A stretch of 64,000 nt of DNA. Origin: Verrucomicrobiales bacterium (GTDB lineage: Bacteria > Verrucomicrobiota > Verrucomicrobiia > Verrucomicrobiales > DEV007). The stretch spans positions 248,001 through 312,000 of the forward strand of contig JARGPJ010000004.1 in assembly GCA_029212615.1 (NCBI GenBank). Direction: 5' to 3'. Both the position numbers and the translations under genes were made by a program. Shown in pieces: positions 46,338-55,403 of the stretch. Every line of letters starts with the position of its first letter. The stretch's first letter is position 1. Under the pieces are notes generated by a model. It ran no database searches and was not told where the DNA came from. It saw only the letters and a program-made list of their open reading frames with translations.

Positions 46338-47069
46338 TTACGGCAGCTTCCAGGCGGCTTTATATTGTTGGTACTCTGCCTGGGGGAGGAGCACATAAAC
46401 CGGGCGCTTCTTCGGTTCGACCGAGGAGACGAGGCGTTTGAGATTTTGCTCTGACATGGTTGTGCAACCGAAGGTTGCCGAGCCTCCTCCATTTCTCCAA
46501 ATGTGAAAGAAGATCGAGGAACCGTCTCCGGGGGTGATATTCGGGTAGGCGTTGTGCGCAATGAAAAGCTTGAGCGAATGAGCGTAGTCGCCCTGCTTCA
46601 TCTGCGCTTTCTTTTCCGCGGTGGTTTGTGGCGCATGATCAATTTGTCTGAACATGTTGTAGTGCGGGGAGGAAGGATCTTCATACCAGAGGCATCGATC
46701 GGTGACCTGAACGTAGCTGAGGTTTGGCGACTTTTTGATGGAAGGGGCATATCCCCAGGCACCACCCAGGTCAAAAACGCCGGCCGGGGCACGTCGATCC
46801 CCCTCTTTTTTTGTTTTCACCCCTGCCGGGACCGGGTGGAGGCCTTTTCCCCAGACGAGACCATTCTGACCGAGCCGTCCTTTCCAGGAAGGTCCGGTCG
46901 CTTTCCAGCCGCTCATACCGCGTTCATAAAGAGTGAGGGTGACGTAGGAAGAGTCCCAGCCGGAGGCAACTCCAACGAGGCATTGTTTCGAGTTGGATGG
47001 AATCTCAAAGCCGGAAACGTGAGTGAGGAGGCCGAGGGCAGTAAGAAGGAAGAAGGCGAGGTGCTTCAT
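46338..47069 (-). CDS. YkuD-type murein L,D-transpeptidase family protein
   Basis: 243 residues with a signal peptide (about 1-20). The catalytic block is complete: FFHIWRNGGGSATFGCTTM, with His, Gly and the nucleophilic Cys in the HxnGCT spacing of the murein L,D-transpeptidase catalytic domain. The preceding region (APAGVFDLGGAWGY) is the usual substrate-groove segment. These periplasmic enzymes cross-link peptidoglycan or attach proteins to it. It is not linked to neighbours; the gap to the next gene is 51 bp on the same strand, so co-transcription is possible. Confidence 0.85.
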   Translation of the reverse strand: MKHLAFFLLTALGLLTHVSGFEIPSNSKQCLVGVASGWDSSYVTLTLYERGMSGWKATGPSWKGRLGQNGLVWGKGLHPVPAGVKTKKEGDRRAPAGVFDLGGAWGYAPSIKKSPNLSYVQVTDRCLWYEDPSSPHYNMFRQIDHAPQTTAEKKAQMKQGDYAHSLKLFIAHNAYPNITPGDGSSIFFHIWRNGGGSATFGCTTMSEQNLKRLVSSVEPKKRPVYVLLPQAEYQQYKAAWKLP

Positions 47070-47120
47070 GTAGAGAAGATAGCTTTAGATTGCCGGAATA
47101 TCCAGAGGAGGGATGCTCTA

Positions 47121-48104
47121 TCATCGACGCCCGGCAGCTTCACATCGGGTTTTGATCACATCAAGGATGGAGCCCTGAACCTGCCGCATGACCCACTCGC
47201 TCCACCAACCGGCATAGGAGTTGAACGGGGTGGAAAGGCGGTGGGTACTGGTGAGGTGGAGGCGGCATCCGCCTTCATGAAGGGGGTCGATTTCGTATCG
47301 ACCGTCGAGGACATCGTAAAAACGCCCACCGACGATGATGTGCTGGTCGAAGGCGGTGTGGGGGATGAATTCCGGGTCGGCCTCGATCGTAAAGGCGAGA
47401 GCTTTTCCCTCGTTCCATTCGGTGACAACTTCGAAGAAGGTGACCTCGCGTTCGAAAACGGCGAGACGGCGTCCGCCGACTTCTTCGCGATCAATCTCGG
47501 CAGAGACCGGTTTTGGGAAGTCGAGAAGGTAGATCCATTGAAAAGGGAGTTCTTCCGTGGAGATCCGCGGGACACTCGCGATTTGTGACCAGACGGTATC
47601 GGCGGAAGCATCAATATCGATGGTGTCGATGACGGTAAGTTGCTCGTGAGGTTTCTCCCATTTTGATTCGAGCGGGGCAATCGCGAGCGGAAGGAGGGCG
47701 AGAAAAGAAACCTGGAGGCGTCCGTCTCTTTTTTTCAGAATCAAGGAGATGATCCATCCACCGAGAATCGAAAGCGGAGCCATCACGGGTAGAGCGACGA
47801 CGATGCAGAGAACGGCTTCGACTTTAAAGAGAGCCATGAGGAGAACTCCTCCAAGTATGGTGAGAGCCGGGGCGGCGTAAATCCAGAATGCGTTCTTTTC
47901 GACGATGCGATATCCAAGAAAAGTGACTAAGGCGCCGAGGCCAATGGGGAGAAAAATGAGAAAAGCGAGAGAGACAATGGGGAGGACATCGGCAAGTCTG
48001 TCGAGCCCGAAAAGCACCCGCATGAGGAGGGCATAGATCCCCGATCCTGCAAAAACGATCAGTGATGAAGTGAGACGCCGTCGGCTGGAGGTGAGCTTTG
48101 CCAT
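47121..48104 (-). CDS. Membrane protein with SRPBCC-type domain
   Basis: 327 residues. The N-terminal third has about four membrane helices (LIVFAGSGIYALLMRVLFGL, IVSLAFLIFLPIGLGALVTF, WIYAAPALTILGGVLLMALF, IVVALPVMAPLSILGGWII). The soluble C-terminal part (about 150-327) looks like a START/SRPBCC fold: IDTIDIDASADTVWSQIASV, then strands and the long terminal helix SEWVMRQVQGSILDVIKTR. SRPBCC domains bind hydrophobic ligands. Function unknown. It may be co-transcribed with the L,D-transpeptidase gene downstream. Confidence 0.78.
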   Translation of the reverse strand: MAKLTSSRRRLTSSLIVFAGSGIYALLMRVLFGLDRLADVLPIVSLAFLIFLPIGLGALVTFLGYRIVEKNAFWIYAAPALTILGGVLLMALFKVEAVLCIVVALPVMAPLSILGGWIISLILKKRDGRLQVSFLALLPLAIAPLESKWEKPHEQLTVIDTIDIDASADTVWSQIASVPRISTEELPFQWIYLLDFPKPVSAEIDREEVGGRRLAVFEREVTFFEVVTEWNEGKALAFTIEADPEFIPHTAFDQHIIVGGRFYDVLDGRYEIDPLHEGGCRLHLTSTHRLSTPFNSYAGWWSEWVMRQVQGSILDVIKTRCEAAGRR

Positions 48105-48230
48105 GTCGGTGTAAGTCTATCACTGAATTTTAAATTTTAGTGATGAAATCGTGGTTTGGATGATTTGATGCTCCCTCTTAAAGTGCTGATTTCAAAGATC
48201 GCAATAGGTTAGGGGGTGGGAACGGATGCA

Positions 48231-48262
48231 CAAAAAAAGCGGAGCCTCGCGGCCCCGCTTTT
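48231..48262 (-). terminator. Terminator of the transketolase gene
   Basis: A 10-bp stem with one mismatch (48237-48246 with 48251-48260) and a TCGC loop. Read on the minus strand it is followed by a run of seven T, 30 bp after the tkt stop. Confidence 0.85.
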
Positions 48263-48292
48263 CGAAAGATTACTGAGCTGGATTGCTGAAGA

Positions 48293-50284
48293 TCAGCCGA
48301 GGCTCTTCACGACCTCGACAAGATTTTCAGGAGTCATTCCGAGCTCACTCATGACGGTATCGCCGGGAGCACTGATGCCGAAGCGGTCGATGCCGACGAC
48401 AGCGCCTTCACTTCCGACATACTTATACCAGAGGCCGCTGACTCCGGCTTCAATGGCGACACGTCTGGTGCACGCTTTCGGCAGGACGGATTCTTTGTAG
48501 TCGTCAGACTGGCGGTCAAAGCGTTCCATGCAGGGCATGGAAACGACGCGGACGCCTTCGCCCAGTGTTTCTGCAGCGTTCATGGCGTGCTGAAGTTCGG
48601 AACCGGTCGCGATGAGGATGGTGGTGAGAGCTCCACTTTCCTGTTTGGCGACGTAGGCACCGTGAAAAACACCTTCACGACGAGTCTTCACCGGGATGCT
48701 GCTTTGGTTGGCGATGTTTTGACGCGTAAGGAAGAGGGCGGTAGGTCCGTCCTTGCGCTCGACCATGGCGGCAAATGCGCCGGCTGTTTCCTCAGGATCA
48801 CCGGGGCGGATCACGTCGAGATTTGGAATGACACGAAGGCCGCTCACGGTTTCAACGGGCTGGTGGGTCGGTCCGTCTTCACCGACACCGACTGAGTCGT
48901 GAGTGAGGATGTAACCAACCGGGAGGTGGGCGAGTCCTGCGATCCGGATGGAAGGGCGGAGGTAGTCCGCGAAAACGGCGAAGGTTGCGCCGGTAGTGAT
49001 AAACAATCCGTCGTAGGCGATGCCGTTGCAGATCGCACCCATGGCGTGTTCGCGAATGCCATACCAGATGTTCTTCTGGTTGTAGTCGGCTTTGCTGACG
49101 TCACCGCTGGATTTGATGTAGTTCTTCGTGGAGCCGAAAAGGTCGGCACTGCCGGTGATCAGGTTCGGTACGGCTTCGGCAACTGCCTGAATGATGTCCC
49201 CGCCGGAGGCGCGGGTTGCTCCTTTGTAATCTGCGGCGAACTCAGGGATGAGGTCGAGGAGGTTGTCAGGAGTGGTTCCGCTGACCGCATCTTCAAGTTG
49301 TTGGGCAAGCTGTGGATTCGCTGTTTTCCAGGCGGCGAAGGTTTCCTCCCACTTGGTGTATTCAGCTTTGAGGGCTGCCTGGTGTTCGGCAAAGTAGGAT
49401 TTTGTCCCTTCGGAGACGAAGAAGGTTTCCGCAGGAAGGCCGAGACCGGCACGAGCGGCTTCAGCGAATTTGGCGCCACCTTCACCATGTCCGGCAGCCG
49501 TTCCGGCAACTTCCGGGATGCCTTTTCCGATCACGGTTTTGGCTTCAATAAGGGTTGGCTTGCCGTTCTTATTGTTCTTCGCGTTTTCGATCGCAGTGAG
49601 AACGGCGTTCATGTCATGGCCATCGACCTGGACAGCGTCCCATCCGAAGGACTCGAAACGTGCGCAGGCGTCGTAGCTTTGCGTGACGTCAGCCATCGCG
49701 TCGAGTGTGACGTCATTTGAATCATAAATCAGGACAAGATTGTCGAGTCCGTTGTGGCCGGCGAAAGCGATTGCTTCTGAGGCGACGCCTTCCTGAAGAC
49801 AGCCGTCACCAGCGAGACAGAAAATTGTCTGATCGAAGAGGGTATGCTCAGGCGTGTTGTATTTGGCGGCTGCCATTTTTCCGGAGAGTGCGTAACCGAC
49901 GGCATTACCGACACCCTGGCCGAGGGGGCCGGTTGTTGCTTCGACCCCGTCCGTCTCACCGAACTCGGGGTGACCCGGGGTGATGCTGTGGAGTTGGCGG
50001 AAGTTTTTGACTTCGTCGATGGGGAGATTGTAGCCGGAGAGGTGGAGCCAACCGTAAAGGAACATGGAACCATGACCTGCAGAGAGGATGAAGCGGTCGC
50101 GGTTAAGCCACTTGGGTGCTGCCGGGTTGTAGGTCATCGCGTGGCCGTAGAGGACAGCTCCGATATCCGCAGCGCCGAGGGGCAATCCGAGGTGTCCGGA
50201 GCTGCAAGCGTGGACAGCGTCGATAGCGATACCGCGGGCCTCATTGGCGGCAGTTGAGAGGGCGTCAAGGTTCAGTTCACTCAT
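48293..50284 (-). CDS. tkt: Transketolase
   Basis: 663 residues from ATG 50284 (an earlier in-frame ATG adds 18 residues without family match). Thiamine diphosphate signatures: [17 protein letters not shown] near the start, [12 protein letters not shown], the [15 protein letters not shown] motif and the PYR-domain [16 protein letters not shown]. Residues for ThDP and the phosphate groups are complete. It moves two-carbon ketol units in the pentose phosphate/Calvin pathways. Monocistronic, divergent from hisG by 165 bp. Confidence 0.98.
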   Translation of the reverse strand: MSELNLDALSTAANEARGIAIDAVHACSSGHLGLPLGAADIGAVLYGHAMTYNPAAPKWLNRDRFILSAGHGSMFLYGWLHLSGYNLPIDEVKNFRQLHSITPGHPEFGETDGVEATTGPLGQGVGNAVGYALSGKMAAAKYNTPEHTLFDQTIFCLAGDGCLQEGVASEAIAFAGHNGLDNLVLIYDSNDVTLDAMADVTQSYDACARFESFGWDAVQVDGHDMNAVLTAIENAKNNKNGKPTLIEAKTVIGKGIPEVAGTAAGHGEGGAKFAEAARAGLGLPAETFFVSEGTKSYFAEHQAALKAEYTKWEETFAAWKTANPQLAQQLEDAVSGTTPDNLLDLIPEFAADYKGATRASGGDIIQAVAEAVPNLITGSADLFGSTKNYIKSSGDVSKADYNQKNIWYGIREHAMGAICNGIAYDGLFITTGATFAVFADYLRPSIRIAGLAHLPVGYILTHDSVGVGEDGPTHQPVETVSGLRVIPNLDVIRPGDPEETAGAFAAMVERKDGPTALFLTRQNIANQSSIPVKTRREGVFHGAYVAKQESGALTTILIATGSELQHAMNAAETLGEGVRVVSMPCMERFDRQSDDYKESVLPKACTRRVAIEAGVSGLWYKYVGSEGAVVGIDRFGISAPGDTVMSELGMTPENLVEVVKSLG

Positions 50285-50449
50285 AAATCTGTTTCGGTTC
50301 CTATTTGGATATAGAATTTGCGGCAACGTTTGGCTCATTTAATTAGCTTCGCAAGCGTCTTATAGGGTCAGCTTCTTTGAATTCGATGATTGGATATGAT
50401 GAAAAAGGCGCATGACAGCACCTGAATTTTCGGGCATGTAGCGGGCAAC

Positions 50450-51337
50450 ATGGCAGAAGACACCAACCAGATTCTAAAAATCGGATTACCGAAAGGAAGT
50501 CTCTTTGAGCCCACTTTGGATCTCTTTGAGAAGGCCGGCTACAATATCACGGGCGCTGCCCGCTCTTATCGTCCATCGATTGATGACCCTGAAATCCAGG
50601 TCCGTATCATCCGGGCGCAGGAGATCGGACGCTACACTGACCACGGGTTTCTCGATTGCGGAATCACGGGGATGGACTGGATTGCTGAGAACGGCGCGGA
50701 TGTTCATGTGGTGTGTGATCTTCCCTACAGCCGGGCAACTTCGAATCCGACTCGTTGGGTGCTCGTGGTGCCGAACGATTCTCCGATCCAGTCAGTGAAA
50801 GACCTTGAGGGCAAGAGGATCGCAGCAGAAGCGATCGGGATTGTCGAAAAGTACCTCGAAAAGAACGGCGTTAACGCTGAGGTCGAATTCAGCTGGGGTG
50901 CGACTGAGGTGAAGGTCCCTGAACTGGTGGATGCGATTGTCGACATCACTGAGACAGGGTCATCCCTCCGCGCGAATAATCTCCGGATTGTCGATGAATT
51001 GATGCAGAGCTATCCGCAATTTGTCGCGAAGAAAGAGTCCTGGGAGGACCCCTGGAAGCGCGCTAAGATTGAGCGTATGGCTGTGCTCCTGCAGGGAGCA
51101 TTGACGGCGCGCGACATGGTCGGACTGAAGATGAATCTTCCCGAAGGGTCGCGTGAAGAAATTCTTGGATTACTTCCTTCAATGCGGAAACCTACCGTGT
51201 CCCGCCTCACGCAGGATGGCTGGGTTGCACTCGAAGTTGTCCTCACTGAGCTTCAGGCACGGGAATTGATTCCTCAGCTTAAAGAGCTCGGTGCTGAAGG
51301 AATCATCGAATACCCCTTGAATAAAGTGATTGGTTGA
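50450..51337 (+). CDS. hisG: ATP phosphoribosyltransferase, long form
   Basis: 295 residues, the HisGL form with its own C-terminal regulatory domain (about 215-295, ending [10 protein letters not shown]), so no HisZ is needed. Motifs are [23 protein letters not shown] at the N-terminus in parts, [10 protein letters not shown] and the PRPP loop [16 protein letters not shown] in parts. It catalyses the first step of histidine synthesis and should be feedback-inhibited by histidine. No other his gene is in the window. Confidence 0.97.
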   Translation: MAEDTNQILKIGLPKGSLFEPTLDLFEKAGYNITGAARSYRPSIDDPEIQVRIIRAQEIGRYTDHGFLDCGITGMDWIAENGADVHVVCDLPYSRATSNPTRWVLVVPNDSPIQSVKDLEGKRIAAEAIGIVEKYLEKNGVNAEVEFSWGATEVKVPELVDAIVDITETGSSLRANNLRIVDELMQSYPQFVAKKESWEDPWKRAKIERMAVLLQGALTARDMVGLKMNLPEGSREEILGLLPSMRKPTVSRLTQDGWVALEVVLTELQARELIPQLKELGAEGIIEYPLNKVIG

Positions 51338-51350
51338 CCGATAGTCGCAG

Positions 51351-51381
51351 CCCGCGTGATTTCGGAGAACTCCGACGCGGG
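51351..51381 (+). promoter_or_regulatory. Hairpin between hisG and the small ribosomal protein gene
   Basis: CCCGCGT (51351-51357) pairs perfectly with ACGCGGG (51375-51381), enclosing a nested CGGAG/CTCCG stem. It begins 14 bp after the hisG stop and ends 24 bp before the next ATG. There is no T-run, so it is either a weak terminator or a leader structure of the small gene. Confidence 0.45.
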
Positions 51382-51404
51382 AAAACTTAACTGAATTTCT
51401 GATT

Positions 51405-51509
51405 ATGGGATCCCTCAAAAAGAAGCGGAAAACCAAAATCAACAATCACAAGCGACGTAAGCGCATGAAGGCTAACCGCCATAAGAAGCGTTTGCGTTAC
51501 AAGAGCTGA
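51405..51509 (+). CDS. 34-residue mS38/AURKAIP1/COX24-like ribosomal protein
   Basis: A very short ORF coding for MGSLKKKRKTKINNHKRRKR, then MKANRHKKRLRYKS. It is about half Lys/Arg and matches the AURKAIP1/COX24 (mS38, bS22-type) family, which bind 16S rRNA of the small ribosomal subunit. Composition, length and the central RRKRMKANRHKK block make the call good in spite of the size. It lies 67 bp after hisG and is preceded by a stable hairpin; 47 bp separate its stop from the next gene. Confidence 0.88.
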   Translation: MGSLKKKRKTKINNHKRRKRMKANRHKKRLRYKS

Positions 51510-51556
51510 TCGTTGATCTTGGTCGCATGAATACAATGCAGCGAGGTGGCCTTTTT

Positions 51557-53368
51557 ATGAGCGCACGCCGCTGCATTGTTGCGTACGGGGTTCTCCTTTT
51601 CGGGTTTTCTCCTTTTTCCCGGGTGAAAGCGGAGATCGGCGATGATCTTCATGATTTCGCTGAGATTTATATTGATCAGTATTTTGAGCCGGAAGAGGAA
51701 TTGATTCTTTCAGACTTCGGAAAGAAGAAGAGTCAGGCGCTTGCTCATTATTCCCTCGGGCGGAGCTTTGAGGCGCGGGGCCAGTTGGGGCAGGCGATCG
51801 AATCATACAAAAGGGTTCTTAGAAACCAGCCCGATCAGCATTTTCTCGCCCGGAAAACGGCTTATCTGCTCGCCCGGAACGGTAGTAATGATGAAGCGCT
51901 GAAGCTGCTCGAAGAAAATCTGGAGAAGAATCCCGACGAGCCATACTCGCACATTGCGTTGTCCGAGTATCTGGTTACTTATCAGTCGAACGAGCAAAGC
52001 GGCCGTGACCGCGCCTTCTCGGTGATCGAGGACGCGGTTTCTCAGTTTCCTGATGAACCGGCCGTTTATGAGCACCTCGTGAAGCTCTATCTGATGAATA
52101 ATCAGCGGGACGAGGCTCGCCGGTTAATCGCGGCGGCGGCGGCCCGGGAGAATTCTGATCCGACATTCTGGCTTCGCATGGGGGCGATAGCGGTGCGTGC
52201 GTGGCCGAGCCTTGATGGCGGGGGAGCGAGTCAACAAATGGCGCTCGTGAATCAGATCTACGGCAAGGCGCTCAATGCAGCGAAGGGTGATTCCAAGGTA
52301 GTCGAAACGGTGGGCGACTATTATCATGCGACACGTCAGCTTGATCCGGCGATCAGCGCCTACGTCAAGGTCATCCAAAAGGAGCCGGATCTCTTATCAG
52401 TTCGTGAGAAGATTGCTCATGTTTACGGAGCAAAGGGGGATGAGGAGAAAGTCATTTCCACCCTCCTCGAAATTCTCGAAATTGATCCGGAGAGCGCCCG
52501 AACGCACAAGCAGCTGGCTCAAATATTCATGCGGAATCAGGACTATCCCAGCGCGATTCCCCATCTTCGGAAATCTCTTTCGATCACGAAGGGAAGCGCC
52601 CAGGAGTATGGCGCTCTCGGGCGCATGATGATTGAAGCGGATGAACACGAAGCTGCGGTCGAGTTCCTTGAGGATGCGGCCTACCTTTTTCCGGACAGCC
52701 CCGACTTTCCTTTCCTTCTGACGTTTTCGCTAAGCAGCCTGGAACGCTGGGAAGAGTCGATCAAGCAGTTCGAAACAACCGCGAAGTTGGCTGAGGATGA
52801 TCAGCTTCAGATGCTGAATGAATCGTTCTACTTTCGATATGCCGCAGCCCATGAACGTTTTGGAAACATTAAGGAGGCAGAAGGGCTCTTTCAGAAAACA
52901 ATTGAGCTCCTTTCGGAAAAGGATATCGATGAACAGAATCAGCAGTTTGCGGCGACGGTTTATAACTATCTGGGCTACATGTGGTTGGAGAATGACATGA
53001 ATCTCGATGAAGCGGGGGAGCTGATTAAGACGGCGGTGGATCTTGATCCTGAGAGCGGAGCGATCGCGGACAGTCTCGGTTGGTACTACTTTAAGAGGGA
53101 ACGTTTTGAAGAGGCAAAAGCCGAGTTGTTGCGGGCAGAGCAATTGTTCGCGGAGCCCGATCCCGTTATTTTCGATCATATTGCGCGGGCTTTTTACATG
53201 CTTGGAGAGCGTGAGGAGGCAATTGACTACATGAAGAAGGCAGTTGAGATGGATCCGGAGAATGCCGAGTTCGTGGATCGCCTCAAATCTTACGAGTCAA
53301 ACACGGTGGAAATTTCCGAGCCCGCTTCAAAAGAGGAGCCTCCCGCTGCGTTGGAACCTGCAGCCTGA
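51557..53368 (+). CDS. Secreted TPR protein
   Basis: 603 residues from ATG 51557, which has a GAGGTGG ribosome site about 10 bp before it; the in-frame ATG at 51527 is disfavoured. A signal peptide of about 24 residues (ending VKAEIG) precedes at least ten TPR repeats, for example YSLGRSFEARGQLGQAIESYK, ARTHKQLAQIFMRNQDYPSA and SLGWYYFKRERFEEAKAELL, read in parts. The last 25 residues are Glu/Pro-rich. It is a periplasmic or outer-membrane scaffold of unknown partner. Only 7 bp separate its stop from the DUF1853 gene. Confidence 0.92.
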   Translation: MSARRCIVAYGVLLFGFSPFSRVKAEIGDDLHDFAEIYIDQYFEPEEELILSDFGKKKSQALAHYSLGRSFEARGQLGQAIESYKRVLRNQPDQHFLARKTAYLLARNGSNDEALKLLEENLEKNPDEPYSHIALSEYLVTYQSNEQSGRDRAFSVIEDAVSQFPDEPAVYEHLVKLYLMNNQRDEARRLIAAAAARENSDPTFWLRMGAIAVRAWPSLDGGGASQQMALVNQIYGKALNAAKGDSKVVETVGDYYHATRQLDPAISAYVKVIQKEPDLLSVREKIAHVYGAKGDEEKVISTLLEILEIDPESARTHKQLAQIFMRNQDYPSAIPHLRKSLSITKGSAQEYGALGRMMIEADEHEAAVEFLEDAAYLFPDSPDFPFLLTFSLSSLERWEESIKQFETTAKLAEDDQLQMLNESFYFRYAAAHERFGNIKEAEGLFQKTIELLSEKDIDEQNQQFAATVYNYLGYMWLENDMNLDEAGELIKTAVDLDPESGAIADSLGWYYFKRERFEEAKAELLRAEQLFAEPDPVIFDHIARAFYMLGEREEAIDYMKKAVEMDPENAEFVDRLKSYESNTVEISEPASKEEPPAALEPAA

Positions 53369-53375
53369 TTCGGGG

Positions 53376-54194
53376 ATGGCTTTTGCGGAAACTCAAGCGG
53401 CGGAGGATCTTCGTTGGCTTCTCGATTGTTCCTCCTTGATTCAGTCTGAGCTGACGTTCGAGTTTGAGAGTTCTCCGCTGAATGCCATAGATTGGGAACC
53501 GGTTCGTCGATTTCATGAGACGAAAGCAGCTCACCGCGTTGGCTATTATGTTGAGTCATTGATCCAAAGCTGGCTGGAATCACAGGAGTCGGTGTCGGAT
53601 TTACGCCACGGGATTCAGATCCGGCGCGAGAAGGAAACGCTGGGTGAACTGGATTTTTTATTTCGGCAGGAGGGCGTCCTTCATCATCTTGAAGTCGCAC
53701 TGAAGCTGTACCTTTGTTTCCCGGAAGGGGCTGAGAACGGAAGCTGCTTCGTGGGGCCGAATGCGACGGACAGTTTCGAGCGAAAGAGGGATCGCCTCAT
53801 CGATAAGCAACTTCCTTTCGGGAAGGAACATTTCCCGGAGATTGAACGGAGTTTCCATGCGGTGAAAGGGATGATTTTTTATCATGCGAAGGGAGGCCGA
53901 TCCGTGGAGCTTCCGACCCTGCTCAACCACGGACATGCCCGGGGGGCGTGGATTCGGGAGAGCGAACTGGAAGCGTTCCTCGAGAGAATGCCACCTTTGC
54001 GGAAAGGAAGGATTCTAAAAAAGCCTTTTTGGCTCGCGGCGACAGGAGCGGACCTGAACACTGACGAAATTCTGACAGCGGCGTCGGCACATTTCGAGAA
54101 GTGGGATGGCCCTGTCTATCTTGCTGTCTTTGAAGGGAATGAGGAAATCGATCGCCTCTTCATTATGCCGGAGTGTTGGCCGGAGAAGAGATAA
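53376..54194 (+). CDS. DUF1853 family protein
   Basis: 272 residues from ATG 53376. The N-terminal half matches DUF1853 (LRWLLDCSSLIQSELTF, HRVGYYVESLIQSWLES). The line GELDFLFRQEGVLHHLEVALK resembles the core of PD-(D/E)xK nucleases: acidic residue, about 12 residues, then Glu-x-Ala-x-Lys. That suggests a nuclease-like fold, though the family has no proven activity. It starts 7 bp after the TPR gene, so co-translation is likely. No export signal. Confidence 0.8.
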   Translation: MAFAETQAAEDLRWLLDCSSLIQSELTFEFESSPLNAIDWEPVRRFHETKAAHRVGYYVESLIQSWLESQESVSDLRHGIQIRREKETLGELDFLFRQEGVLHHLEVALKLYLCFPEGAENGSCFVGPNATDSFERKRDRLIDKQLPFGKEHFPEIERSFHAVKGMIFYHAKGGRSVELPTLLNHGHARGAWIRESELEAFLERMPPLRKGRILKKPFWLAATGADLNTDEILTAASAHFEKWDGPVYLAVFEGNEEIDRLFIMPECWPEKR

Positions 54195-54266
54195 TGCTGA
54201 TTCAACCCTGTCAGTTGGCTGACCTAACCCTGTTGACCTCAGTGTTCCTCCGTTCCATCTTTCTAT

Positions 54267-55403
54267 ATGCCATTGGTTCGCTGTTTCGTTGCTCTTTTTG
54301 TGATGTCGTTTTCCACCATTATGGTTCGTGCGCAGTTGTCTTCGGCGTCGATCGCCAGGGCGCAGCAGTATTCCGAAGCGCACAATGGCCGCGCCATGGT
54401 GGTGCAGGAAGGCGGCAAGCTGCGTTTTGAAAAGTACTACAGTGGCTACTCCAAGGGTGAGCCTCTGCATATATACTCCGGGACAAAATCATTCTTCGGT
54501 GTCCTTGCTGTGATCGCACAGGAGGATGGTCTGCTTTCGCTGGACGAACGGGTCGCGGAGACAGTGGCGGAGTGGCGGGAGGACCCCCGAAAAAGTCAGA
54601 TCACGATCCGGGAGACCTTGAATTTTACGTCTGGTCTTGAAACGGGGTTTGAGGAAATTTATGGACGTTCTTCAGAAGACAAGATAGCACGCGCGGTGTC
54701 TTTGGAGGCGAAGCGTGAGCGGGGGCAGAGTTTCATCTATGGCCCGGGAAACATGAATATTTTCTGCGAAGTACTGCGTCGGAAGTTGAAGTCGAAGGGG
54801 CTCAGTTACGAAGATTACCTCACGAAGAAGTTAATCCGTCCGCTCGGGATACAGATTTCCCGTTGGAGGGAAGATGCTCAGGGAAATGTGGTTCCGTCGG
54901 CAGGGATGTACATGAACGCACAGGAATGGATCAAGTTCGGTGAAATGATTAATGCGGGCGGTCGAGTGGGGATGAAGCAGATTGTGGGAACGGAGAGCTT
55001 GCGTGAATGCTTCCGCGGAACTGAGATCAACCCGGCTTTCGGCTTATGTTTCTGGGTAAACGGAAATGCGGGCCAGCCCGGCGCCCGTGAAGTCGATGTT
55101 GAGGAGGAGTTGGAGATTGATCCGCTTCCGGAAGACTGGCGGGGGGGCGTGATCTGTAATCAAGCTCCGCGTGACCTCATCGTTTCACTTGGTTCGACGT
55201 TTCAGCGTCTTTATGTGGTTCCTTCGATGGATCTGATTGTGGTTCATCACGGGAAACCGGGTCACGAATTTCGTGATTACGATTTTCTTGAGATCCTGTT
55301 TGCGGGCGCGAACAGGACGGAGGCTGCTGCTCAGGTGAAAGAGAAGCGTCAAACAAAGCCGATTTTCAAGAAACTGTTCAGGCCTCCGGGTCAGGATCAG
55401 TAG
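54267..55403 (+). CDS. Beta-lactamase-class-C-like serine hydrolase
   Basis: 378 residues with a signal peptide (about 1-22). The catalytic Ser-x-x-Lys is in YSGTKSFFG (Ser71, Lys74), with a likely YGPGN motif as the second element near residue 160. The family includes class C beta-lactamases, D-aminopeptidases and esterases; nothing here shows antibiotic hydrolysis, so only 'serine hydrolase' is safe. The C-terminus is basic and rich in Lys/Gln. Its last 26 bases overlap the end of the convergent gene. Confidence 0.87.
   Translation: MPLVRCFVALFVMSFSTIMVRAQLSSASIARAQQYSEAHNGRAMVVQEGGKLRFEKYYSGYSKGEPLHIYSGTKSFFGVLAVIAQEDGLLSLDERVAETVAEWREDPRKSQITIRETLNFTSGLETGFEEIYGRSSEDKIARAVSLEAKRERGQSFIYGPGNMNIFCEVLRRKLKSKGLSYEDYLTKKLIRPLGIQISRWREDAQGNVVPSAGMYMNAQEWIKFGEMINAGGRVGMKQIVGTESLRECFRGTEINPAFGLCFWVNGNAGQPGAREVDVEEELEIDPLPEDWRGGVICNQAPRDLIVSLGSTFQRLYVVPSMDLIVVHHGKPGHEFRDYDFLEILFAGANRTEAAAQVKEKRQTKPIFKKLFRPPGQDQ

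Noticed and set aside
46503-47588. Long + strand open frame across the L,D-transpeptidase and SRPBCC genes
   Set aside because: It crosses two real minus-strand genes and their gap; no domain is visible.
48899-49720. 273-codon + strand frame inside tkt
   Set aside because: Antisense shadow of transketolase.
54267-55403. Calling the serine hydrolase an antibiotic-resistance beta-lactamase
   Set aside because: The SxxK motif is shared by many esterases and peptidases, and no resistance context or specific motif set is visible.
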